The notes beneath the pieces are model-generated. The model saw nothing but the letters and a program-made list of their open reading frames with translations, searched no databases and was not told where the DNA came from. Both the position numbers and the translations under genes were made by a program. This document shows positions 25,675 to 35,084 of a DNA stretch of 64,000 nt, piece after piece; within the stretch, counting starts at the first letter, position 1; the number at the start of each line of letters is the position of its first letter. This DNA comes from AP-15 sp963750195 (GTDB lineage Bacteria > Pseudomonadota > Alphaproteobacteria > ATCC43930 > CGMCC-115725): assembly GCA_963750195.1 (NCBI GenBank), contig CAVVPS010000008.1:1-64000 (forward strand). The letters are read 5' to 3'.

Positions 25675-26658
25675 TTAGCTCCGGGTGATCACGACCGAAC
25701 CGTCGAAGTCGAAGCTAAAATCCATCTCATGAACGCCGGCTTCGGTCATCACCGAGCGCAACCTTCGGCGGTCATGCGTGTGAAACAGCAGGAAGCCGCT
25801 GCCGCCGGCGCCCACCAGCTTACCCCCGGTTGCGCCACCGCGACCGAGCGCAAGCTCATATAGTTGATCGATCCGGCCGCTGCTCATACCCGACGAACGC
25901 GTCCGCTTACGCAGCCAGTGCTGATGCATCAGTTCGCCAAAGCGGGAGGTGTCGCCCGCCTCCAACGCACCTTTGATCTGAAAACCGAGCTCCTTGACGA
26001 AATGCAGACCCTCCAGCATCTCGGCATCGCCTTGCAAGGATTTCTGTTGCTGGTCCTGCAGCAGCACATTGGCCTGTCGCGTATAGCCGACGAAGAACAG
26101 CATCAGCGAGTCGCGCAGTTCGTGAAGCTTGGCTTCGCTGATCCGCAGCGGCGTCACCACAGCAGCATCATCAGGCCGATATTCCTGGCAAGTCAGCCCA
26201 CCGTAGGCGGCAATATAATGATCCTGCTTGCCGACCGGCTCGCCGAGGCGGTTCATCTCGATCTCGATCGCCTCGCAGGCCAGGGTCTCAGCGTCTACCG
26301 GCTGCCGCTTATAGGCATGCATCGCGTGCATCAACCCGACAAGAAAACTGCCGGAGGAGCCAAGGCCAGTCCCGGCAGGCACGTCGGCGACGCTGACGAT
26401 TTCAATTCCACGCTCTATTTTGTGAAAACGCAGAGCCTCGCGCATCAGCGGGTGGCGAATGCCATCGTAACTCTCGGCGTGCTCAAATTCGGAGTACTTC
26501 AAAAAATAGCCGTCGAAGAAACTGCGATTAACCGTGATGTAGACATATTTATCGATCGCGGCAGAGATCACGAACCCGCCGAACTCGCGGTAATAGGACG
26601 GCAGGTCAGTGCCGCCCCCGCCGATCGAAATGCGCAGTGGGGTGCGGGTGATGATCAT
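25675..26658 (-). CDS. hddA: GHMP kinase, D-glycero-D-manno-heptose 7-phosphate kinase-like
   Basis: A 327-residue sugar kinase. The N-terminal block TRTPLRISIGGGGTDLPSYY is characteristic of the HddA subgroup. Residues about 95-108 hold the ATP loop VPAGTGLGSSGSFLVGL, and the C-terminal GGKLVGAGGSGFLLF is GHMP motif 3. HddA phosphorylates the anomeric carbon of heptose 7-phosphate on the way to GDP-heptose, used in S-layer or surface glycans. It overlaps the nucleotidyltransferase gene by four bases and belongs to one operon with it and the epimerase gene. No GmhA or GmhB is in the window, so the supply of the substrate is unproven. Confidence 0.8.
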   Translation of the reverse strand: MIITRTPLRISIGGGGTDLPSYYREFGGFVISAAIDKYVYITVNRSFFDGYFLKYSEFEHAESYDGIRHPLMREALRFHKIERGIEIVSVADVPAGTGLGSSGSFLVGLMHAMHAYKRQPVDAETLACEAIEIEMNRLGEPVGKQDHYIAAYGGLTCQEYRPDDAAVVTPLRISEAKLHELRDSLMLFFVGYTRQANVLLQDQQQKSLQGDAEMLEGLHFVKELGFQIKGALEAGDTSRFGELMHQHWLRKRTRSSGMSSGRIDQLYELALGRGGATGGKLVGAGGSGFLLFHTHDRRRLRSVMTEAGVHEMDFSFDFDGSVVITRS

Positions 26659-27395
26659 GACCGTCCTCCGCGCGATTGCTGCCGAAGAAACATGTCGGTT
26701 TCGCGGATTCCGGCGGGTGACCCGATTTCGTAGAAGCGCTCGTGAACTTCGAAGCCGGCGAGAAGACCGCGTCGCACCATGTCTCGATAGAGATCAGCCA
26801 GGTCGAAAGTGCGGTTCGCCGTCCAATCATGCACGACGCTCGCAGCAAGAATACCCAGACCATAATCGATATGGAGCATCGCCGGCGTTCTATCGACTTT
26901 GTCGTAACTACGGATCACGCCGTCGATGAATTCGACGTTGCTGGTATCCCACCGCCCGGCGTTGCGAAACACTGTCATCAGCGCGGGCAACCCGGCGCGT
27001 TCGAACACTTGCTGGATCGGGGAAAATGGCGTCGGCAAGTAGCTGTCGCCATACATCACGAAGAACCGGTCACCCAGCAACGGCAATGCTTTCCGGAGCG
27101 CGCCGCCGGTGCCCAGCAGCCTGTCTCCGTCGAAGGAATACCGCACATTGCACCCGAAGGTTCCACCATCGCCGACATATGCCTCGATTTGCTCACCCAA
27201 ATAGCCTGCGCAGATGACGATTTCGCTAATGCCTTGGTCAACCAGAAGCCGCAGCTGGTGAGCAACGAACGGCTCGCCTGCGACCTCGATCATCGATTTC
27301 GGTGTGGTAATCGTGGCCGGCCGAAGCCGCGTCGCCAACCCGCCCGCCAGCAGGGCCAATGCCGGGCGGCGCTCAGATCCGGCCAGCTCTAGCAT
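26655..27395 (-). CDS. Sugar-phosphate nucleotidyltransferase (HddC-like)
   Basis: A 246-residue nucleotidyltransferase of the NTP_transferase fold. The N-terminus LALLAGGLATRLRPATITTPKSM is the nucleotide loop, with LLGTGGALRKALPLL for the sugar and the metal-binding MYGDSYLP further on. The C-terminus ends FYEIGSPAGIRETDMFL. In HddC proteins this activity makes GDP-D-glycero-alpha-D-manno-heptose. The kinase overlaps it by four bases at its 3' end and the epimerase overlaps it at its 5' end, which supports a heptose or related sugar pathway rather than a general mannose-1-phosphate enzyme. Nucleotide specificity not visible. Confidence 0.8.
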   Translation of the reverse strand: MLELAGSERRPALALLAGGLATRLRPATITTPKSMIEVAGEPFVAHQLRLLVDQGISEIVICAGYLGEQIEAYVGDGGTFGCNVRYSFDGDRLLGTGGALRKALPLLGDRFFVMYGDSYLPTPFSPIQQVFERAGLPALMTVFRNAGRWDTSNVEFIDGVIRSYDKVDRTPAMLHIDYGLGILAASVVHDWTANRTFDLADLYRDMVRRGLLAGFEVHERFYEIGSPAGIRETDMFLRQQSRGGRS

Positions 27396-28368
27396 CCTCG
27401 ATCAGTGCCAGCAGCGAGACCCGCAACGCGTCGCGGCTTCCACGACGGCAGGTCCAGCCGAGGCGGTGAATCCGATCGGTGTTGAGCCGCACCACAGGGA
27501 CGTCACCCTTCCAGCCGCGATCTCCGCCCGAATACTCGAAGCGCGGCGGCGCCGACAAGCCCAGGCACTCGATCGCAAGGTCGGCAATTTCGGTCACGGT
27601 GATGTAGTCGCCGGTCGCGACGTTGTAGGTGTCGAAAATGGCCGGCGAATAACGCGCGGCATGCAGGACCGCGGCGACGATGTCTGAGACGTGGATATAC
27701 GACTTGCTCTGGCTGCCGTCGCCCATGATGGTAAGACGGCTCGGGTCGGCAAGCAGCCGCCGGACAAAGTCGTAGCCGACGCCATGGGTCTGCCGCGGCC
27801 CGACCACATTGGCAAAGCGAAAAGCGCAGCCGGTAAGACCGAACATCGCGCAGTAAGCGGCGATCAACGCTTCGCCGGCCAACTTGCTCGCCCCGTAGGT
27901 GGAGATCGGTAGCAACGGCCCGTGATCCTCGTGTACCTCGTGTAGGCCGAGATCGCCATAGACCCCGCTGCCCGACGCATACAAAATCCGGCGAGCGCCG
28001 GTCAGGCGCATCGCCTCGACCACGTTGTTGGTCAACACGGTTCCCTGATAGAAATCGACCTCAGGTTCGGTGGCGGCGCGGGCGATATCCGGGTTCGACG
28101 CGAGGTGAATGACAACGTCGTGCCCTGCCATGGCAGCCGAGAGACGGCCCAGATCGCCGACATCGCCGCGCACCACCCGCAGGCGACGATCTCCCGGGTG
28201 GCAATCGATGTGCCAATCCCGGCCCGATGAGAAATTATCGAACAACGTAACCGCCGCGACGCCCTGGTCAGCCAGCAGCTGATCAGTGAAGTGGCTGCCG
28301 ATAAAGCCGGCACCCCCGGCGATAAAATATCGATTGCCGAGATCAGAGCGCTTAATTAATTCAGTCAT
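27373..28368 (-). CDS. NAD-dependent epimerase/dehydratase (extended SDR)
   Basis: A 331-residue sugar-nucleotide enzyme. The NAD loop is FIAGGAGFIGSHFTDQLL, the catalytic Tyr/Lys pair is in PISTYGASKLAGEAL, and SKSYIHVSDIVAAVLH is the usual downstream block. It resembles UDP-glucose 4-epimerase and GDP-mannose-type dehydratases; the exact reaction cannot be read from sequence. The first gene of a three-gene operon with the nucleotidyltransferase and the heptose kinase (overlap of 23 bases with the next gene), so it probably acts on GDP-heptose. The next upstream gene on the same strand is the GT39-like gene. Confidence 0.85.
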   Translation of the reverse strand: MTELIKRSDLGNRYFIAGGAGFIGSHFTDQLLADQGVAAVTLFDNFSSGRDWHIDCHPGDRRLRVVRGDVGDLGRLSAAMAGHDVVIHLASNPDIARAATEPEVDFYQGTVLTNNVVEAMRLTGARRILYASGSGVYGDLGLHEVHEDHGPLLPISTYGASKLAGEALIAAYCAMFGLTGCAFRFANVVGPRQTHGVGYDFVRRLLADPSRLTIMGDGSQSKSYIHVSDIVAAVLHAARYSPAIFDTYNVATGDYITVTEIADLAIECLGLSAPPRFEYSGGDRGWKGDVPVVRLNTDRIHRLGWTCRRGSRDALRVSLLALIEDARAGRI

Positions 28369-28475
28369 AAGTTTCGACTAGAGGCGCCGGACATTGGCGT
28401 AGTCTTTACATTTTCCAAGATAACGCAAGTGACCCTCTCTCGGAAATGTGCCCGTCCGTCATTCTGACCATCCGG

Positions 28476-29996
28476 TCACGGCCTGAATGCAAACGGCGCG
28501 AAAACGGAGAGTGTCCGGCGGATTTCCATCGGCTCGCCGATGCTCCACACCTTGTGGATAAGGAGCACATAGTGGCTGACGAGAATGCCGAGCACGCACA
28601 AGCCCACAGCCGCGATGTGCAGTCGCTTGCGCCACGCTTCGGACAACTCGGACGCGGTGAGAGAAATGGAACGATACCCGACGAATGCGGCCAATGTCAT
28701 GAACGGCGCCAAGTCGAAGCGATAGCGCATGGCAAGACCACTCGCCATAAATATCAGCACGACGGCCGAGGCGTTACCGATCAGCGCGAGGCGCAGGATC
28801 GCCGCCCCGTCGGCCGGCAGCTGCGGTCTTGACCATAGACGGTAGAGACCGATGCCGGCCAGAAGGATGGTTAGCGGGTTGGTGAGGAGCGGAATGATCG
28901 GCGGCAACTCGATGTCAACGTACCGGGCGCGCAAATATTCGTTGAACGGCGGTACATCCCTAATCACACGGGGGATGCCGGTCGCATAATAGAGCGCCCC
29001 GATCCACATGCGGCCGGGATTGATCTCCCCGTAATTCTCAAGCGCTGCAAGGCGGTCGGGGCTGTGATGTATCCAGTAATTGACACGGAAATCCGCGAAA
29101 GTCAGCGGATTGCCCCAGCGCTCGAAATTGACCACTCCAACCACAACACCCATCAGCCCGAGCACGGCGATCGGCAGCAGGATGCGCGGATCGTGCAGCA
29201 GCGCTCCTATTGCGGTGCGAAGAGGTCTCGTCCTCGCCGACAATCTCCGCTCGCCGAAATGCCGGCGCCACGCAGTCCACATGACCAGTAGAACCGTGCC
29301 GAGATAAAGCGCCACGCCAATCGTCGGGCGCGTATTGATCGCCAACCCGGCAAGAACAGCCAGCAATACCAGATCTCGGGTGCCAAGGTCACCATCGCCG
29401 CCAAGAGCAGTTCGCAGCACGACCCAGTTGAACACGGCAGCCATGGCCGCTGACCACAGGACCGGCTCCAGCCAGACGTAGGCTGCCCCAAGGATATAGA
29501 GCTGCGGCCCGCTGAGCACCGTTGCTGCCGCCATCACGGTGAGAAGCCAGGGTATTCGCCTCGCGAGTGGGAGGCTGTTGTGGACGATCAGCAGCATCCG
29601 CAATTGCAGGGCAACAAAGATGACCACTGCCGTTAGGCAGGAGAGGCGTGCGAGTTCAACTCGCGCAACGTCGGTGAACGGCATTGCCACCACACGCAAC
29701 AGCGCCGGAAACACACCGAAATAAGTGTAGGTTTTGCCGTTTCGCGTAAAACTCTCGAAATCGATTGCACGGGGGTCGACCGTGAACTCACCGTGGAGCA
29801 GGTGCACCAGCATGCTGTCAAAGACCCGATCCAGCATCTCTGGTGCAAATAGCTTGAAAGTGCCGTTGCTGAACAGAAACAGGTAATAGACAGCGATAAC
29901 CACCAGCAGGCCGGCAAAAACCGTTGGACGAGACAGCAGTAAACCAACTCGCTCCCCTTTATCGACCCGGGCAGCATGGACATCAAATCTCACCAT
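28476..29996 (-). CDS. Large hypothetical membrane protein, glycosyltransferase-like topology
   Basis: A 506-residue protein with about ten hydrophobic segments and a long periplasmic loop near residues 295-365 (NFERWGNPLTFADFRVNYWI). The pattern of the first loop, with the acidic residues of FAPEMLDRVFDSML, resembles GT-C family membrane enzymes, but the diagnostic acidic pair is less clear than in the other member at 23201. It ends with the basic helix RRTLSVFAPFAFRP. No homologue was recognised. Position at the end of the glycan region suggests a role in glycan assembly. Confidence 0.6.
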   Translation of the reverse strand: MVRFDVHAARVDKGERVGLLLSRPTVFAGLLVVIAVYYLFLFSNGTFKLFAPEMLDRVFDSMLVHLLHGEFTVDPRAIDFESFTRNGKTYTYFGVFPALLRVVAMPFTDVARVELARLSCLTAVVIFVALQLRMLLIVHNSLPLARRIPWLLTVMAAATVLSGPQLYILGAAYVWLEPVLWSAAMAAVFNWVVLRTALGGDGDLGTRDLVLLAVLAGLAINTRPTIGVALYLGTVLLVMWTAWRRHFGERRLSARTRPLRTAIGALLHDPRILLPIAVLGLMGVVVGVVNFERWGNPLTFADFRVNYWIHHSPDRLAALENYGEINPGRMWIGALYYATGIPRVIRDVPPFNEYLRARYVDIELPPIIPLLTNPLTILLAGIGLYRLWSRPQLPADGAAILRLALIGNASAVVLIFMASGLAMRYRFDLAPFMTLAAFVGYRSISLTASELSEAWRKRLHIAAVGLCVLGILVSHYVLLIHKVWSIGEPMEIRRTLSVFAPFAFRP

Positions 29997-30193
29997 TCTC
30001 CCATCCCTATACGGGTTTGATTGACAAACCGGAAATGGCAGGTCGACGGAATGATGCCGCGCCTGGACACAGGCTTATGAAGTCCCCGGATTTTTGCCGC
30101 TCCGGACCGCCGAGCGCCGCTGCCTTCGGCCGGGGATGTTGACCGGGCGGGATACCGGCGGACGTTGCGCCAACACGGTGCGAGCGAGCCACC

Positions 30194-30922
30194 CTAAGGC
30201 GTGTGCTTCGACAGGAACTCCTTGACCCGGGCCTTTGCCGGCGTCAGCGCCGGTTCGGTCTTCCACTCCGGAATGAACTCGCAGTTCGGCAGCAGCTTCG
30301 AGAGCTCTTCGGAAATCGGCCAAGGATGCGCCTCGTCGTTGCCTGCCAAAACCATGCACGGCGTTCGCACCGTCTTTACGAAGTCGCGGTCAGTGCAATA
30401 GACGAAACCCGGGGCGTAAAGGTTCCGGCAGAACGCGTCGAGCACCGGCTGGGTGGCTTCCGGGTGGTCGGTCAGCGTTTCGGCCCAGCCGTCGAACCGG
30501 GCGGGGCGGCCGGGCGCCATCGCGCCGACGCGTCCGATCGGCTGCGCCAAAACCGCGCTGGCGATGCGCTCGGGTCGCTTTTTGAGCATGTTGATGATGA
30601 ACGACCCGCCGATGCACTGGCCGTAGAGATGGCATTTGCCGATGCCGAGGTGGTCGAGGAGGGCAATGTGATCGGCGGTGTAACTATCCCAACCGTCCTG
30701 TGCGGTAATCGGAGCACGAGACTGGCCGCCGGCGTTGCGCTGGTCCATCGCGACTACGCGAAAATTGGCCGCGAACTCTGTGGTGGGATTGATCGGCGCA
30801 GAAGGCTGGCCCCAAACCGCGATCACCGACTGCAGGCCGGCGGGGGCGAAGGTGAGGATCGGGAACCCGCGGCCGAATTCCTCGTAATAGAGGTGAGCGC
30901 CGTGATGGTCAAAACTCGGCAT
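30194..30922 (-). CDS. Alpha/beta hydrolase with a cysteine at the nucleophile position
   Basis: The 242-residue protein has the fold markers ILTFAPAGLQSVIAVWG (oxyanion region), VVAMDQRNAGGQSRAP and the nucleophile elbow HLYGQCIGGSFI. The elbow residue is Cys103, codon TGC at 30614-30616, not the usual Ser. The final loop carries VLAGNDEAHPWPISEEL, where Asp and His would complete the triad. A Cys in this place is found in dienelactone hydrolases and a few other subfamilies. The start ATG 30922 is followed by a consistent N-terminus. The aldo-keto reductase next to it is on the same strand, 110 bases upstream. Confidence 0.7.
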   Translation of the reverse strand: MPSFDHHGAHLYYEEFGRGFPILTFAPAGLQSVIAVWGQPSAPINPTTEFAANFRVVAMDQRNAGGQSRAPITAQDGWDSYTADHIALLDHLGIGKCHLYGQCIGGSFIINMLKKRPERIASAVLAQPIGRVGAMAPGRPARFDGWAETLTDHPEATQPVLDAFCRNLYAPGFVYCTDRDFVKTVRTPCMVLAGNDEAHPWPISEELSKLLPNCEFIPEWKTEPALTPAKARVKEFLSKHTP

Positions 30923-31032
30923 ATCGGTGTCCTTTCATGATGGAAAGCAAATTCGCCCAACCCCATTTCCCGGCAAGACAGCCGGTATTCGCACGGCGGT
31001 CAATGCTGAACGCAGTACCGGACACTCCGGGA

Positions 31033-32037
31033 TCAGGCTGGCGTCGGCGCCTCCGGGTGAAGCAATCCGGCGTCGCGAAGGTCCGCCCACAATCGGGACG
31101 GGATCGGGTGGCGCAGCAACTCCAGATTGGCGTGAAATTCGTCGACATTGCGCGGACCTGGAATGATCGCGGCCACCACGGGATGAGCGAGCGGGAATTG
31201 CAACGCCGCCGCCGCAAGTGGCACCCGATGGCTGTCGCAGACTGCTTTGATGGCGTCGACCCGCGCGACGATCTCGGGCGGCGCGGCCCGGTAATTCCAG
31301 GTGTCGCGCCCGACGAGGATGCCGGAGTTCAACGGGCCGCCGACCACGATCGATGTGCCGGCCTTGAGGCATTTCGGCAGCAGATCCTCAAGCGGCGCCT
31401 GTTCGAGCAAGGTATAGCGGCCGGCGAGGAGGAACACGTCCCAGGCGCCCCATTGCATGGCCTCGATCAACACCTCGCGTTCGTTGACCCCGATACCGAT
31501 CGCCCGCACCGCGCCGCCGCTTCGCAAACTCTCGAGGGCGCGATAGCCGCTGTCGCGCAATGTATGCATCAGCCGTGGATGAGCCTCGTTGCCGTGCGTC
31601 ATTGTGCCGATGTCATGCACATAGAGAATGTCGATCCGCGCCAGACCGAGCCGCTGCAGACTGTCCTCGAACGAGCGCATGATCCCATCGTACGAATAGT
31701 CGTAAATCGGCTCGAATGGCATCGGGGGTCCATGTTTCCCGGCCTCGGTAGGCATCGGGTGAGGACGGAGCAGACGTCCAACCTTCGTCGACAACACCCA
31801 TTCGTCGCGTGGTTCCCCGCGCATCGCATCGCCGACGCAACGCTCGGCCCGGCCAAAACCGTAATAGGGTGCGGTGTCGATATAGCGCACCCCGGCCGCC
31901 CAGGCAGCGCGCACGACGGCTTCGGCTTCGCGGCGGCTGACCTCGACGCGACTACCCCCGAGGGTCGCGCAGCCGAGACCCAGCGCCGTGACTTCGAGCG
32001 AGGTCTGTCCAATCCTGCGCTTCTCGAATACAGGCAT
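31033..32037 (-). CDS. Aldo/keto reductase (D-threo-aldose dehydrogenase-like)
   Basis: A 334-residue (beta/alpha)8 oxidoreductase with catalytic residues: Asp of YIDTAPYYGFGRAE, the Lys of STKVGRLLR and the His of ILYVHDIG. The NADP site is AAIIPGPRNVDEF at the C-terminus. The start at 32037 is chosen on GGGAGA seven bases upstream; upstream codons to 32082 are in frame but have no ribosome site. The sequence is closest to D-threo-aldose 1-dehydrogenase and pyridoxal 4-dehydrogenase-type enzymes that oxidise sugars such as fucose. It may supply the alpha/beta hydrolase downstream, perhaps a lactone step. Confidence 0.8.
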   Translation of the reverse strand: MPVFEKRRIGQTSLEVTALGLGCATLGGSRVEVSRREAEAVVRAAWAAGVRYIDTAPYYGFGRAERCVGDAMRGEPRDEWVLSTKVGRLLRPHPMPTEAGKHGPPMPFEPIYDYSYDGIMRSFEDSLQRLGLARIDILYVHDIGTMTHGNEAHPRLMHTLRDSGYRALESLRSGGAVRAIGIGVNEREVLIEAMQWGAWDVFLLAGRYTLLEQAPLEDLLPKCLKAGTSIVVGGPLNSGILVGRDTWNYRAAPPEIVARVDAIKAVCDSHRVPLAAAALQFPLAHPVVAAIIPGPRNVDEFHANLELLRHPIPSRLWADLRDAGLLHPEAPTPA

Positions 32038-32215
32038 CGTGCTATCTCCCATTCTCCGCATATGTCCTGTAGCGCCGATCATACTCTACGGTATGAGAAG
32101 CTACGATTAACCCCGCCCTTATCATTGTTCGGAAGGAGCGAAGCTCTCCCCGGCCCATGTATGATTGCGCGCGGCCTGGTATTCCCGGTATCTGAATATT
32201 CAAATCCGTTAGACG

Positions 32216-32680
32216 ATGACGAACATTTACGTCGATGCCGATGCGTGTCCGGTGCGAGAGGAGGTCTATCGCGTGGCGGCACGCCTTCGGCTCGAGGTTT
32301 TTGTCGTTTCCAACGGCTCGCGTCCGATCCGGCCGCCGGCCGCCCCAAATGTGAGCATGGTTCTGGTCGGCGACAACGCGGACGCGGCCGACGACTGGAT
32401 AGCGGAGCGCATCACCGCTGAGGACGTCTGCGTCACCTCCGACATTCCGTTAGCGTCACGTTGCCTCAAGAAAGGGGCGCGGGTCGTCTCCTCTACCGGC
32501 ACGCACTGGACGCTGGCGAATATCGGCAATGCGCTCGCCGGTCGTGAAATATCTCGGCACCTACGGGAACTTGGAACGAACACCCGCGGGCCAGCCCCGT
32601 TTACCAAGCGGGACAGGTCCCGGTTTCTCGGCGCGCTCGACACGGCCTTACAGGCCGCGCTGCGAGAGGCGGTCCGCTGA
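32216..32680 (+). CDS. YaiI/YqxD family protein (DUF188)
   Basis: A 154-residue protein with the family signature MTNIYVDADACPVREEVYR at the N-terminus, FVVSNGSRPIR, and the terminal block DRSRFLGALDTALQAAL. Bacterial YaiI proteins are conserved but uncharacterised; the acidic N-terminal motif suggests a metal-binding nuclease-like (PIN-related) fold, which is inference from fold similarity. The chain has the usual length. It is a single gene between convergently arranged neighbours. Confidence 0.85.
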   Translation: MTNIYVDADACPVREEVYRVAARLRLEVFVVSNGSRPIRPPAAPNVSMVLVGDNADAADDWIAERITAEDVCVTSDIPLASRCLKKGARVVSSTGTHWTLANIGNALAGREISRHLRELGTNTRGPAPFTKRDRSRFLGALDTALQAALREAVR

Positions 32681-32717
32681 CCGTCGCCATCGCGATCGGC
32701 CCAACCTAGCCAGGGCC

Positions 32718-33830
32718 TCAAACCGCCTGCGCAATCTGTTTCATCCCGGTCTCCGAGGCGCGCTCGATCATATCGAGCAGCCGATGGCGGGCAACAGCCG
32801 CATCGAACCCGGGTCTGATAGGTGTGCCGTTGCGGATGCTTTCGGCCAGTCTGAGGTAAAGCTGCGCGACATTGTATGGAGAACCCGGGGGCACCCGGTC
32901 CGGCACCCAGCGGTATTTGCTAGGAACCGGCAGATCGGCGAGTGCAGCGCCCTCGCCCTGCGCTCCTTTCACGGTCAGCTCCTGGCGCTGCATCGAGGTG
33001 CGCGATGTGGCGGCGAGTACGAGATCGCCCGCTTCCCCGTGAATTTCGAACAGGAAGTCGGTCCCGCGCGCCATGCCGCCGCGGATCTGGAATGACACGA
33101 CTGCGCCATCCCCGATGATGCCATTGACGACGAGCTGGTCAGGCGCGGTCTTCGCGACGATCTCGCCGGTTGCTTCGATCGGGATGTGGTCGCGCTGACT
33201 GACGACGAAAGCGGTAAGTTGGCGAAATTCGCCGAGGCAATGACACAGCGCATCAATCGTGTGGCCCCCGGTAATCGTCAGTAGATTGGCGCCATTGGCC
33301 CGGTCGGCTTGGTAGGCCCGGTCGATCGTGGCTCCCCAATTCGGCGCGCATGCGATCATTGTCGCCGTCAGAACCCGCCCGACATAGCCCTGGGCGACCA
33401 AATCCTTGACGTAATTGATCGCCGGAGACACTTGGCCCTGAAGTCCGACCGCATGCCGGATCCTCCGGCGGTCGGCGGCGTCGAGCATCCGCACCGCTTC
33501 GGCGGTATTGCGGCCGAGCGGCCACTCGCAATGGACGTGCTTTCCGGCCTCGATCGCGGCCATGACCGGCCGGTAATGATCAGGCACCTTCACGCTGACC
33601 GTGACCAGATCGACATCGGGGTGTTGCGCCAGTTTTTCGGGATCGGAGAAGGCCATCGGAATCCGGAAATGCCTGGCAGCGGCCTCGGCCAACTCCTGCC
33701 GGGTCGTGCAGACCGCAACGATCTCAAATTCCGGAAGGGCGTACAGAGCAGGGATATGCGCGATCGAGGCAAATCCACGGTTCGGACTGACCCCGACGAT
33801 GCCCACGCGGATCTTGCCGTTCCTCGCCAT
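32718..33830 (-). CDS. Gfo/Idh/MocA-type oxidoreductase
   Basis: A 370-residue NAD(P)-dependent enzyme. The N-terminal Rossmann domain has RVGIVGVSPNRGFASIAHIPAL, and the sugar-binding domain contains ITGGHTIDALCHCLGEF, where the Asp/His act in catalysis. The usual EKP motif after the second strand is EWPLG here (HVHCEWPLGRN), a change seen in Gal80-like members, so the hydride-transfer lysine is absent. The enzyme may therefore be regulatory or use another residue. The start has GGGAGA upstream. Neighbours do not define the substrate. Confidence 0.8.
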   Translation of the reverse strand: MARNGKIRVGIVGVSPNRGFASIAHIPALYALPEFEIVAVCTTRQELAEAAARHFRIPMAFSDPEKLAQHPDVDLVTVSVKVPDHYRPVMAAIEAGKHVHCEWPLGRNTAEAVRMLDAADRRRIRHAVGLQGQVSPAINYVKDLVAQGYVGRVLTATMIACAPNWGATIDRAYQADRANGANLLTITGGHTIDALCHCLGEFRQLTAFVVSQRDHIPIEATGEIVAKTAPDQLVVNGIIGDGAVVSFQIRGGMARGTDFLFEIHGEAGDLVLAATSRTSMQRQELTVKGAQGEGAALADLPVPSKYRWVPDRVPPGSPYNVAQLYLRLAESIRNGTPIRPGFDAAVARHRLLDMIERASETGMKQIAQAV

Positions 33831-34023
33831 GAGGTTTCTCCCTGAATCCCCGAGTGCTCGCCCAGCATCTGGATCGGACGATCCGGCGTAACGGGCTCGC
33901 AGGTCAAGTGCGTCGAACCGACATTTGGGGCGGTCCGGCGAATTGCGCCACGCCTTACGCCAGCTGTTAGACTAGGCTGCTGCCGGCGTCCCCTCGTTTC
34001 GTCATTTAAGCCAAAGACGAGAA

Positions 34024-35041
34024 ATGACACTGCCCGCATCAAGCCGCCTTCGGTTTACCGCCGATCTGAACATCTGCCGCATCCTCAGTGGGATGTGGCA
34101 GGTTTCGGGAGCCCATGGCGCCATCGACCCGGCCCGGGCAGTCGAAGAGATGTTCACCTATCACGACGCCGGATTTACCAGCTGGGACCTCGCCGATCAT
34201 TACGGCCCGGCCGAGGATTTGATCGGCGAGTTCCGGCGCCGCTTCGCCACGAGTTGCAGGAGCCGAGCGGCTGGCGGAGATCCAGGCTTTCACCAAATGG
34301 GTGCCTTATCCCGGCCGGATGACAAGGCGCGCCGTCGAGGACGCGGTCGGCGTATCGCGGCGCCGAATGGGTGTCGACTGTCTCGATCTGCTCCAGTTCC
34401 ATTGGTGGGACTACGGCGACGCGGGCTACCTCGACGCGCTCAAGCATCTCGCCGATTTGCGTGACGAAGGCCAAATTCGCCACCTCGCCTTGACCAATTT
34501 CGACACCGAGCGACTGCGCGTGATCGCAGATCACGGCATCGACGTCGTCTCGAACCAGGTCCAATACTCGCTGGTCGATCGCCGGCCCGAAACGCGGATG
34601 GCCCCGTTCTGTCACGATCACGGGATTACATTTCTGGCCTATGGCACCTTGCTCGGCGGGCTGCTGTCGGAGAAATATCTGGGGCGCGCCGAACCGCAGC
34701 GGACCGAGCTCAACACGGCCTCCCTGCAGAAATACAAGAACATGATCGACGCCTGGGGCGGCTGGACCTTGTTTCAGGAACTCCTCGCAGTACTGAAAGA
34801 CATCGCCGACAAGCACCAGGTGAGCGTCGCCAATGTCGGCGTCCGCTATGTCCTCGATCGCCCGGCAGTCGCCGGTGTAATCGTCGGCGCCAGGCTCGGC
34901 GTCGCCCAGCATCTGGCCGACAATGCGCGCGTCTTCGGCTTTGCGCTCGATGATGGCGATCTGGCGCTGATCGAGACGGTTCTCGCCAAATCGCGCGACC
35001 TGATGACGGTGATCGGCGATTGCGGCGACGAATACCGCTAG
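34024..35041 (+). pseudogene. Aldo/keto reductase, one frameshift
   Basis: The first 75 codons from ATG 34024 give ILSGMWQVSGAHG, AVEEMFTYHDAGFTSWDLADHYG and LIGEFRRRF, the first third of an aldo/keto reductase with the Asp and Tyr of the active site. The frame is lost between 34247 and 34270. In the next frame the protein continues with AFTKWVPYP (with the catalytic Lys), CLDLLQFHWWDY (the His position) and the C-terminal cofactor block AVAGVIVGARLG. Together about 338 residues, normal length. A single-base indel in GC-rich sequence explains the break; it may be a sequencing error. Confidence 0.8.
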
Positions 35042-35084
35042 CCCTTGGGAGCCGATGGCCGCGATCGAATAGGGCAGGGATGAG

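Noticed and set aside
25213..25863. 216-codon plus-strand reading
   Set aside because: Its 3' part is antisense to the heptose kinase; only about 40 codons resemble a known protein, so not called as a gene.
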